A DNA stretch of 64,000 nucleotides, from positions 1 through 64,000 of the forward strand of contig VWZF01004048.1 of NCBI GenBank assembly GCA_013396755.1, written 5' to 3'. Under the pieces are notes generated by a model. That model worked only from the letters and a program-made list of their open reading frames with translations. It had not been told where the DNA came from and did not search any database. This document shows positions 21,144 through 32,602 of this stretch, in pieces. Origin of the DNA: Sclerurus mexicanus (Eukaryota > Chordata > Aves > Passeriformes > Furnariidae). The position numbers and the translations under genes were made by a program. Numbering within the stretch: the first letter of the stretch is position 1; the number at the start of each line of letters is the position of its first letter.

Positions 21144-24100
21144 ATTTTTATTGGAATATCAGTTGTGCTGTAAATGAAATGCAATGCAATGGGATGGTAC
21201 TTCTCAGAGTGAAAGCATCGTGGTTAATGAAGATTTACAGTTACCAAAAGCTTAAGTTAGGAACTCTCACCCACATTTTCAGTTGCACGTGGTTTATGTT
21301 GTTGGTAGAAATTATTTTTCCCCTGGAGGTTTCAGATGTAAGTATTTTAAACTTCATTTGAAATAAAAAGTCCCAGCTCTCCGGTGTGGTGGATTGGGCT
21401 GTCAGCGCCCTCCCTGTGCCTGTCTCTTGTGTCCCCCACGATACACCCTCAAGGTGGCAGGTTCAAAAGGAGCCCTGTTAGAGCTGGGACAGGATTCTAT
21501 GATTCAGGGTCTTTTAGAAAGTGCCCTGAGTGCAGGGATGAAGCTGCAGCACTGACTGGGAGTCCCCCGCAGTCGTTTGCTGTGCTGGTACTTTATGGTG
21601 ATGATTCTTGTCTGTGCTGTTCAGGAAATCCCTGCCCTTTGCTCTGGCTCTGGCTCTGCGCAGTCCCAGCTTCCCTCTGCGCTGGGGGGTGTCCCACTGC
21701 CCCTCTGCTCCCTCCAAGGACCTGCCCAGCTTCTCCTGCCCTCCCCAAAGGCAGCCAGGTCGTCCTCAGCTATTACTACTCCACATTCCCCTGGTCTTGT
21801 GCTGTACCTGTGCCTTCAGGTCGCACAGTTACCCTTGGGGTCTCCTCCAGACCTTGGCCAGAGGTGGGAGGAGGCTCCAGGTGCCCGTAGCAGTTGTGGA
21901 GTGCGGAGCACAGAGACAACACAGTCTCTTCCTTTCCTGGAGAGCCCAAATTTATCCAGCCTGCATGCCTTGGTAATCTACTGCACCGTGCAGGAGCCTG
22001 GGGACATGCCCCTACCTTTGAGGTGAGTGGCTTTTAAGCAATTTAGCTTTTTAAGGTGTATCTTGACATCTTGATTACAAACTGTGCCGGTTGCTTCTCT
22101 CCATCCTGTATTATCAAGTTGTTCTCTGTATTTGGTGCTTTGCTGGTCTCGAGCGCCTTACACAGCACTGATTTTCGTGTTTCCTTCCCAATTACTGCCA
22201 GGAATATTGCATGGCATAAGGTGACAGGCTAGTTTCTGTTGCAGCCAGCGCTGCCAGTTCTTTGCAGGTCTGCCTGAGATCTGCCACTTAAAGAGTTGTC
22301 AATAGCTGTCATCCACTTCTGTGTGCTTTAATGAGGTCTCTTATACCACTGCTCCCTTTCACCTGCACTGAAACATCAGCTGAGGTGAGAGCTCTTTCCC
22401 TGGTGCTGTAATTGTGATTCCTGACTCCCCGACCTCGCACTGAAACTGGAGCTGTGCTGGGCTCCAGGTCTCTGGAGGCATCGGTGGTGATGGCTCAGAA
22501 GACTTTTTGGCACAATCTTGTAGCAGTTGAAGGTGTAAATTATTTGGAGCTGTTGTTTAAGAAAGATCTATATTTAGTGCTTGCTGTTTAATATCATCCC
22601 AGGTTACTCCTGACAAACGTGACCGTGTGGTTTTCCTTTCTCCTAGGACAGTGTTAACATTTATATTGACCATTTCTCACTTTCTACATCGTGACTAATG
22701 TTTCCACTGTTCTTTCTGTTGCTGTCAGTGGCACTTCTTGTTGTCCCTATTATCTATAAAGACCTCTGTAGGTTGTTTTCTAACAGAACCTGATGTTCAG
22801 CTTGCTGCTCCATGCATTTTATAGTGGTGTCGTTATTTTAGAGACTTCATAATGATTTTCAAGTTCTAGGATTCATTAATTCCTTCGCTCATTCGGGTTG
22901 CAAGCTGATACATCTTTTTTCCATGTGATGAAGGTGGACGTTTTTGCTGCCCTATTTGTCCTGGGCAATCACTCATGTTTGTGCACTGACAAAATACCTG
23001 GCACAGTTCCCTTCCTGGTAGCCTGCTGGCAGCTTTGGAGCCGGGATGGGATGCAGCATTTAGGTCAGTTCTCCTCAGGATGCCATTTCAGGAGTGGGCT
23101 TTGTGGTTCGCACCACGCTGGTGCTGGGGCCAACCCCTGTGTCCTTTGGGCTTCCCCTTTCCATGGCACAGAGGAATCTGTTTCTCCTTCTGGTTTTCAC
23201 CTGTGGAGCGAGGGAAAGAGGGATTTATGGAGACTATCCAGAGACGGAGACTCTCGGGGTGGAAAATGCAGATTTCAAATTGTTTTTCCCCTTTACTACT
23301 GCATGTTCACACTGTCATAAATGAGCTCGAGGAAGGCTGGGCAGGATGATGTTCCTGCCAGCCCAAATAAAACCAGGGGCTGTTTGCATTTCCACTTACT
23401 TTTTTTTTTTTTTTAAATTTTCCTCGCCTCCGAGGCAGGCTGCAAAATCTGGACTTTTACGGCTGCCAAGCTACAGTGGAACTCATCCTGCTCTGCTCCA
23501 TGTGACTTAGGCATCCCCCAGGAATGAAGCATCCCAATCCTGGGAAAATAGTCATCTGTGGGTGTTATTTCTCTGCCTGGGCAATCACCTGATGGGGTAC
23601 CTTGCTTTGAAGCAGTGGTACCTCGGGCTCACTGGAACTGTACCCCAGGCTTGGAGCATCACAGGGAGAAACATCTCCCTGCCTGGCCCTCGGGGAGCCC
23701 CTGATGGAGCCAAAGCTACAGAAGGTTTGGGCTCTACGTGCTGCTGACACCTCTCAGGAGTTGAGAGTGTGTTACAGCAACACATCCCGTATTATTGCAG
23801 CCTCGCAAGCGTCTCCCTGTGATATTAAAAACACCAGCTAAAAGCCAAGTCCAAACTCTCAATGAATGACTCCGTGGAAATGGTGTCGGGCACGTTTCAG
23901 TGCTGCTTTGGCTTTGATTTAAATGGGTAAACACGGTGAGTGGGTGTTTGCTTTGACTCCTTCCTCATAGCAAAAGACTTCCTCCATCAGAGCTCTGGAC
24001 CATTCTGCCCGTGGCTCGGTGTTGGTGATGCTTTTGCAGCCTGCTTGGGCCCTGTGCTGCCCAGTAGCAGTGGGAACCCCCCAGTTTCCCCAGGATCGGG

Positions 24101-25542
24101 GATGCCTCGTGCCCAGGGCTCTGCTGGTGGGTGTGAATAACCCTGGCAGAGCCTGATTTACCCATCTGGTTGTGGCACAGTCATCCCAGCTGGGGTGGTG
24201 CTGCAGGACATCCTTGACTTTTGTAGGTATCTCCCCCTACTTGTCCCACACTCTGCTCTGTTCCCCTTGAAGCTTCCCAAAATCACCTCCAGCTGCTTTG
24301 GCTGCGCTGGGATTACATGTCAGAGACAGCCCTTGCCATGTGAGGGGTGGTTGCTGGAGGAGGCAGGGTGGGTGCAGCCCATCCTCTCCCTGTCCTGCTG
24401 CTTTAGGAAGAGCCCCCTCTGCTCCTCACACATTCCCCCATCTCCACCAGAGCCATCAGAACCGGCTCCTTGGCAGCCTGTGCACGTAGGAACCATCTTC
24501 TGGTAACAGATTGTTGTGTATTTAATGAACCCGAGGAAAACAAGAAATTTGAAGGCTGCGGGGCGATACGAGTTTGCTGTTCAGTCTGCCAAATTCACGC
24601 TAATTCAGACAACTCACAGATGTTTGGCTGCCCGTTCGTTAAAGAGATTTATGGAAGATGCAGCGCTTGGAAATTCACGGAGAGATGGAGGTGGCAGCGT
24701 GGGCAAAGGTTTCCAGACCCAGAGGGCTCCTTCCCTCCCTTCACTGGGCCTTCCCCTTGCCAGTGTTGATGGCAACGAATGGACAAACAGCAGGGAAAAG
24801 TGCCTTTTGGTCGCTAGGAGGATTAATAAAGGCTCTGGGTTCGTCTTTCAGGAGCCGAGGAGCTCTTTGAAAGCTGTTTCTCAGCTGAGGAATGAACCCC
24901 CAGAGAGTGCCCAAGAGCCAAAGTACTCTGGTCTAACGCAAACAGTGTAGGGTGTGCAGGTGGCAGTGGGCACGTGTGTTACCCTGCACAGAGACTGTCA
25001 GCTGAAAGCATCTGAAATCCTGAAAACACTGCCTGCCTAGTTCAGGGAGATAATTTCTCTTTTTGGAAGGTTTTAAGTGGTCATTTGTCTGTATTTCACA
25101 TGAGGGTTCTGCAGTCTCAGGGTGTTTAGCCATAAAGGGCAGCTGGTAGAAGATGATGGGAAGTCTGGCAATTGATCCATACATCCAGTAATTTCCCTGC
25201 TTGAAATACAGATATCTCTGTAGGGGCTGTCACTCTCCATGTATTCTCCAGCTCAGCCTTGAGAAAAGGAGAACGCTGACTTGAAAACAGCATCCAGATC
25301 TGTTCTGACAGCGATGAGGGTGTTGTGGCACTTGGCAAATGTTCCCCAGTTACACTGTGAGATGTTCCACATCTGGCTTGTGCTTGATCTGGGTGGTTTT
25401 TCGGTGGTCAATGAGGGGTAGCAGCGTTACAGTCAGTGCTGAGCTCACTTTGCAGCTCCAGGACACGCCTCTCACAGGGACCCTGAGAGCTCTGGAGGCA
25501 TCCAGAAAGCCTGGACTGGCTGAGAAGCCTCCCCTAACTAAG
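21144..25542. other. FAM53B first intron, no feature recognised
   Basis: I see no conserved exon, transposon signature or RNA gene here. A T-run of about 16 bases lies at 23399-23415. Confidence 0.45.
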
Positions 25543-25717
25543 GGTGGTGATGCCTTGGCACAGGTTGTCCAGGGAAGCTGTGGATGCCCCATTCCTGGAA
25601 GTGTCCAAGGCCAGACTGGAAGGGGCTCTGAGCAACCTGGACACCCGGCAGGTGTCCCTACCCATAGCAGGGTGATCTTTAAGGTCCCTTCTAACCCAAA
25701 CCATTCTGTGATCCTAA
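25543..25717 (+). mobile_element. CR1 LINE 3'-end fragment
   Basis: A sense CR1 end ('ggcacaggttgtccaggga' to 'accattctgtgatcctaag'), diverged and with a small deletion before 'gtgatctttaagg'. Confidence 0.88.
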
Positions 25718-26785
25718 GCCTCACAGCATCATTGTCTGGCTGTGAGTAGATGGACATTGTTTTACAGAGGTGAGTGTTCAGGTGGGCTTATGTGCTGTTT
25801 GAAATTGTTTATGCTTGAGAAGTGAGTCAGTAAAAGTGCTGTGGTGGGGCTGTTCACCGTCCCTGGCTCGGACATCTCGGGCTGTATATGGGGAAAAAAA
25901 AATAAGGAAGAAACAAGACTTGGTGTTTTGTGTCTGTTTACTAGAGCAGCGTGCTCTGAGCAGTAATTAAAAGTAAACCTTGGCCCTGCTGGCTTGTTCA
26001 GCATCCCTAGTTGTTGAGATTAAGCAGCCAAAGCAATTCTCAGTTCAGCAATTCCTCAGCTTTTGGGAGCGTGGCCAACACTCACAGTGTCTCACAGACC
26101 ACTGCAAATTCCCGTAATAAATCTCACAATTGAGGCAGGGGGAGGAACCCACAGAAAGGTGAGATGGTTTGTTGGACTAGCCAGCTAGACTGCTGCTGCT
26201 GCTTCAGCTGCCCTTCTCCAGAGGCAACCCTTGGTCCAGTGTTTCCACTGTTCCTTGGAAATATTGCTCAAACTTAGAGGCAGTCCTCTAATGAGCACAT
26301 TAGGCACTGATTACAGATTCACTCGAGAGAATGTGTCATTTCTGCAGTCGTTGGGACTAAGAGCATCCTGTAGGATATGTCTGAGTGGCCCACGTGGTGT
26401 GGTGCAGGGATTTTGGTGATGTGTGTCCCCTGGACAGCGTGGCTGCAGGGGGCTGTGTTCTCGCAGGGTTCCCCAGGGCCAGTCCTGCTGCGTGAGGAGG
26501 ATGCTGGGCTCCAGGGGCTGAGCTCTGCTGTGTGCTGTGAGTGGCTCTGGGGGTGCACCCTCAAGCAGGAGCAGCTCACCAGCCTGCGCCCATGGCCAGC
26601 TAAGGGATGAGCCCTTTGGATGTGTGGTGCTGCTACTCAACAAAACTCATGTGCAGGCTGGATGTGCAGCCAAGAGGTGCTTAAGAACTCGTGCTAGTGC
26701 TCCAAATATGTCTGGTCTGCTCTAATCACCACACATGAGTTTTTGTGCAGTGAGCTGGGTCCCGTGTAGTCACTTCATGAAATCG

Positions 26786-27085
26786 TCATAGAATCAAAGA
26801 ATGGCCTGGGTTGGAAGGGACCTCAAAGCTCATCTCGTTCCAATCCCCTGCCATGGGCAGGGACACCTTTCACTAGTCCAGGTTGCTCCAAGCCCCCGTC
26901 CAACCTGGCCTTGGACACTCCCAGGGATGGGGCAGCCACAGCTTCTCTACCCAACCTGTGCCAGGGCCTCAGTATCCTCACAAGGAAGAACTTTTTCCTA
27001 ATATCCAGTCTAAACCGATTCTCTTTCACTTTGAAGCTATTCCCCCTTGTCCTGTCGCTTCCCACATCTCACTGGTCCCTCTCTG
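26786..27085 (-). mobile_element. CR1 LINE 3'-end fragment
   Basis: It opens with 'tcatagaatcaaagaatgg' and carries the standard antisense CR1 end through 'gccaggg' and 'cttgtcctgtcgctt'. Confidence 0.9.
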
Positions 27086-30000
27086 ATGGAGACCAACCGT
27101 CTCCTCGCTCATACTTCTCACTTGCTGGTTGCTGTTTTGCAATGACTAATTTTGCTTTCTTCTTCTCCTTTTCAGTTGCCAGGGAGGAAAAGGCAAAGTC
27201 ACTGCCAGCACCATTTCCTTCGAGCTAAAGATGTTGAGACAAAGCACCTCTGCCCCTGCCCTGCCCTTTCAGTCCTTGTGCTGCTGGTGTGTATGGGAGT
27301 CATTCCCCTGCCACTCCTGTTCCCTGAGAGCACAGGGCACTAGACCTTGTGTTTTTTACTCAGCTAGACAGTGTGTAACTTCCCTTAATTGCTTTTATTT
27401 CTTTCCAGTGAGAGCTTGCCTGCAGATCAGGTCCAACCCAAACGCGTAGACCCGGATGTGGGCTTGGGCTTCAGGCTCTCCCAAGGGACTGGGGTTGTTT
27501 GGATGCATGTTTTGGGACTCAGGGTGATGGGGACCCAGTGCCTCGTGTGTCTTTGGCATCAGGTTGAGGTGTTACACAGCCATTGGGAGCAAGGGATTGG
27601 ATTGAAATACTAGATTTTTATTTGCTCAGTAGTTAATTTATGGTTGTGGGCAGGACCCCAGGATGTCCATTGCTCCTGGTAGTGAGGGTTAATCTCAGAC
27701 CTCCATAAGCCATGTTGCACGAGGCCATTCTTGGTGGCTGCATGTGGTATTTTTGGTTCCTAACGTGAGCGCTGTCATGGTAGACCTCAAACTCCTTCTG
27801 GCTGTGGGTTTTGTTAGCATGGCTGTAGATGTTGGCTCCATCCAGACTGTCCTACGCTGGCAGGATGTGTGAGTTTGGGCTGTGCTGGTGAGAACCTGTA
27901 TTCCTGCTTGGAGCTGCTGGTCATAAGCAATGAGGTGGTGAGGTTCTTGAAGCTGTGCAGACCTCTGGAGCAATGCTCACCTCAAACACCACCTGCTTTC
28001 CCCTTTGCTGTGCTAGACTTTCAAAATGTTACGTGTAGGCAAGTCTTTTCCTTATTAATTAGTGCGGAAATGTGTCTTTATCTTGTTAGCCCTGGAAAAG
28101 TCTAGTCTACATGCAAGCAGGAGGCAGAGGAAGACATTCCCTTATTCCTTTAATTTGGCTGGTAATCTGTGAGTACTCGGAGCGTGTGGCAGCACAAGTC
28201 TTTGCCAGGCAGGAATCAGGCAGGAGGGGAGCACCGTGAAGGAACCCTTCTCCTGCCTCTTGGAAGGATGGTGCTTGCCCTTCCAGAACCTGGGGAAAAC
28301 CCTGTGGAGCAGGAGTAGCTGACTGCAGGCTCAGGACAAGATGGGGCCGGGCTGCAGCCTTTCTGCTCCAAAGGCTGGGCAGCCTGGGCCAGCTTCTTCC
28401 TCTGGATGGAATCCCAGGGGGCGATCCTGATGCGGCTGCATCCGTGGAAGTTTTGTCCTTTGAAAGTCACGTGCATTGACTCATGATCCTGTTTACTCAG
28501 GACTGGTCTGCAGGGCATTTTCAGAGCGTACAGACTCCTTCTTGCGCCCTGAATGGCATCTTTCACTTTTATTGGAGGATTTTAGCCCATAAATAAACTC
28601 ATTATTCACTAATGACGTGGGAGAGTGCTCAAGCAAGGGGAACAAACTGCCCAGAGCTGAGCGTCCTCCGCCCTGCTGCAAAGGCAAATTGTTGCCTGAG
28701 TGAGGAAGGGAGCCCAAACTCAGCTACATGCAAATGACAGGCTTTGAGGATTTTTCCAAATTCATAATGCTGTAAATCAACAAGTTGAAGATGTACTTCT
28801 TGGCCTTGTCTAAAGCCAGGACGGTGAGACAGGCTGTGCATTGGGGAGAGTCAATGTGGCCCCAAATACCTCCTTAGAAGCAGAAAGGTGAGAGAGAAAC
28901 ATGTTTTGTAGTTTGGGTAAATATTGTGATGTGATGCTCTGCAGAAAGCCTTAAACCCCACAGTTTTCAATTGCAGTCACCAGTTTTGGCTATTTCCCCA
29001 AATTCTTTGTAGCCCCCTGTAAGGTTTGGAAGGGGATGATCAGCTGTGGTGTGTCCCGTCCCCACAACATTCTGTCTGCACAGAGGAGTCAAGATATGCA
29101 TGGTGGGAGGGGATTTCACTTTCATTGGTGAGAGTGGGGACGTGGTTAAGCCTTGGAATACTGCTCAGAGTTTGGCCCAGAGGGATTAGGTTTGGTTCTT
29201 CAGACACGTGGGTCTAAACTGCATTAAATAAATCATGGTGGCTCCTTGCTCAGCCCATGGTTTTCTTCAGGCACAGCACAGGGAATGGTGCTGGGACAGG
29301 GGGTAGGAAGCAGCACCGGAGACTCGGAACGGCATTAAACATCCAGCAGGGACAGGTGATTGACATTCTGGGAGTGATTACACTGTTCTGCTTGCAAGGT
29401 ATATCAGCATGAAAAATACAGCTCCAGCTCCTGGTTCCTGATTCCTTTCCACTGTAAATAGGTTTTGTGTCAGTGTGTGTGTCTGGAGATGGATTATTGA
29501 GCTGCATAGGGGCTGAGTGTTTTTTGTGTAGAAGGTGCTGATCCCACAGCAAGTAGAAACCTGTGTGATGCTGGTCCTCTTTTTTGCAATGCAATCTTTT
29601 TCCAAGCCCAACACGCCATGGCTGTGCTACTGTCCAGAAAGCAGCCCTGGGAGAAGCTTCTTCCCACCTCTGCAGCTGCAAAGACCACACAGGCTTCTGT
29701 TTGGTCTATATTTTGAATGAAAAACTATGGAAAAAGCAGGGTTTGCTGAAATTTGGAGGCTTCCATGTGCTAGTGCTTCTCATGGGAGATGATGTTAATC
29801 CCCGTGGCCATGGCTTGAGTCTAAACTTAACCTTGACATCAGGATGAAGACAGTTCCTTTATCTGATTGCAAGCGAGGAAATACATTTCTTCAGGTAATT
29901 AATGGTCCCCGAAGAGCATCTTTTTATTAGCCTTTGTGTGTGTGAAAGCATCCAGTCTATAAATACACAGCAGTTTCCTCCTCGGCATCAGCAGGGTCTG

Positions 30001-30620
30001 TCCCAGCTCTGCAGTTTCTGTCCCATGGCACTTGTTTGCCTCAGGACGACGTGATGGGGCAGGACCGCGTGTCAGGAGCCCGGTGAGACAGGATGGGGAG
30101 CCCAAGATCACGTTTCACTGGCAAGTTTTCCTTTTTATTGCAGTCTCTCCTCGGGGGTGATTTCAAAACCCTTACGAGCGGTGGTTGAAATTGCCCCTAC
30201 CTGCAAGCTCGCCTCGGACCCGGCGCTGGGTGGTGTTGGTGGTGTTGTGTGCCAGCTCACAGGGTTATCTGTCATTAGGGTTGTGTTAATTGCAGGAGAT
30301 GCAGCGGAGCAGGGAGAGGGGAGGTGTGAGGTGGTGCTTGGGCAGGAGGCTGTGCCCGTACCTGCCCCTGCCCACAGCTGCGCGTGTGCCGGAGCCTGCT
30401 GCAGCAGCATTCCCCATTCCCTTAGGGAAAGGTGGTTATTCCTGCAGAAATCACACCTGGCGAGCGAGGAACTGTGCTCAGCTGCTTTCACGCTGCTCCA
30501 AACGCTTGGCTGGTCTTCACTCCCTTCTGGTGTCCTCCCAAACACGGGGAGTCTGGCACTGGAGCCAGCGTTCCTAAATCTGTGTTGGGATCAGGCATAG
30601 CTAAGGCTGTGACAGATAGA
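27086..30620. other. FAM53B first intron, no feature recognised
   Basis: No exon or repeat is recognised. Several open frames below 150 codons exist but have no recognisable product. Confidence 0.45.
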
Positions 30621-31045
30621 AATCACAGAATCACAGAATGGTCTGGGTTGGAAGGGACCTTAAAGACTGCAGGGACACCTTCCACCAGCCCAGGTTGCTC
30701 CAAGCCCCATCCAACCTGGGCTTGGACACTTCCAGGGATCCAGGGGCAGCCACAGCTTCTCTGGGCACCCTGTGCCAGGGCTTGCCCACCCTCCCAGCCA
30801 ACAATTCTTTCCCAGTATCCCACCTAACTCTGTCTTGTATCAGTTTGAAGCCATTCCCTCTTTTCCTGTCGCTCCGTCCATTGTTCAAATTCCCTCTCCA
30901 GCTCTCTTGGAGCCCTTTAGGCACTGGAAGGGGCTCTCAGGTCTTTCCAGAGCCTTTCTTCTCCAGGCTGGACAACCCCAACACTTGTGCCCTCTTCACA
31001 TGAACCCAGGCTATCCATAGTATAAATATGAGGTGTGGTCTCACA
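30621..31045 (-). mobile_element. CR1 LINE 3'-end fragment
   Basis: It opens with 'aatcacagaatcacagaatg' and extends about 425 bases, to a 'gaggtgtggtctcac' stretch. It lacks the internal 'ccccctgccatgggc' segment, a small deletion compared with neighbouring copies. Confidence 0.9.
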
Positions 31046-32370
31046 AATTATGTGTCATGTTGACAATCTGAAATATTTTACTTTTCTATTTGATGGTTTC
31101 CCTTTGGTCATTGGGTTGCCCAGAGGTTTACGATGAAGTTAGCTGTAAGTTGTATGTTATTAACCCACTGATGTCCATAAAAAGCTGGAGACTGCACAAC
31201 GTGCCCTTGGGAGCAGTAAATCTTTGGAAAATATATTGATTCCCAATCTTGGCTTTGCACTCTGAATGAACTTTGTCCTCACAAAATAATAGAAGGTGAT
31301 TTTTCTTTACCAGCCAGCTGGCCTTTAAATGAGCTACTCTTAACACCACCACAAGCTGTAATCCAAGTCAACACGGACAGGATGATTTACGAGCTGGGAA
31401 AAGCAGCCATATCAGTTTGGAATGAGGGTTAATACTTAGCAGCATATTCTCAACTATTGTCCTTAAATATCACAATTGGCCGGATGGTACAAGATCAGTG
31501 TTTTCTGCCCTTCAGACCAATGGTTGGTTTGGTTGTTTGCGTTAACAGCAGAGCAATGAAAGAGCGAAGCAGGATTAGAGGAGTGATCTGGGGGAAACGC
31601 TGATTCCGATAATCAGATTTGAATTGCAACCTGTCTGCTTTTACACAGGACTCAGTCTGTGGAGAGGATGCCAGGAGGTGAGGCAGGGCTCATGGTCAGG
31701 GCTGGGTGGTGCTGTGTGAGCCTGGCGTGCAGTTTGTGCTTTGTAAGTGCTTGCTGTTGTGCAGCCTTTAGCTTTTCCTACCTAAAACTAGCTAAAAGAC
31801 AAGTAAGGATCAAGAGGCATGGTGTGGCTCTTAGGATTTCAGGGCAGGGAGCTCTCTCTTTCCTTGCAGGCAATCTTTTGCCCTGTATTTTCCTTAAAAG
31901 GCTCTTCATAGTTTGGAAACTGGGGAGTAACTGGGATGGGATAGGGGCATCCAGATGATTTGACAGCCTTAATGATGTTGGAGAGGGTTTTTAGTGTGCC
32001 CCCAGCTGGTGTGAGGGCAAGGGCTTCTGTGAGATCAACCCCAGGGCTTCTTTCAAAGTCTTGGTACCTTCAATATAGGGAATGTGAGTTCCCTTTCCAA
32101 GTGGAGAATTCAGAGGAAACTTTATGTATTTGACTGAAATACATGTGTCCCTCTGCATCACCTTGTGTGCTTCCAGCAGCTCCCATTGAGCACCTGTGTG
32201 CTGATGGGGTGCAGAGGGACACCAACAATGGTTAAGAGCCTAAAATAAGCACTCCCTGGGAGTAAACCCTGTCAGGGTGTTTTTTGGGCAGTGCTTGCCC
32301 CTTGTCCAGTGCGTCCACCCTCCAGGCAAGTCCCTTACGGCTGTTCCTCTCTCTCTGTCTCTGTGTGCAG
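31046..32370. other. FAM53B first intron, distal part
   Basis: No exon or repeat is recognised. It ends in a strong polypyrimidine tract (CTCTCTCTGTCTC) and an AG acceptor at 32369-32370. Confidence 0.5.
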
Positions 32371-32602
32371 GGAGTTTTCCAGGCTCCAAGGCTGTCCCTG
32401 TGTGTCCCCCGAGGAGCCGGCGGGGCCCAGCCTTTCCCGGGGGAACATGGACTGAAAGAGGAGCCCTGGCAGAGCCGGCTGCCAGCACCCTTCACCTGGA
32501 CCCTGATGGACTCCGAGGCAGGACTGCATTACCATGGTGATGATCTTAACCAAAACTCGGGAAAACAAAGGTGCTGACTCTGTAACATGCAGGACTGAGC
32601 TG
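32371..32602 (+). CDS. FAM53B: FAM53B exon: 5'UTR plus first 23 codons
   Basis: The exon runs from the acceptor CTGTGTGCAG to the donor GTAAGA. The first 163 bases are leader and coding starts at ATG 32534. The coding part ends GADSVTCRTEL in phase 0. Two upstream AUGs are present, at 32447 and 32506 (see findings). Confidence 0.9.
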
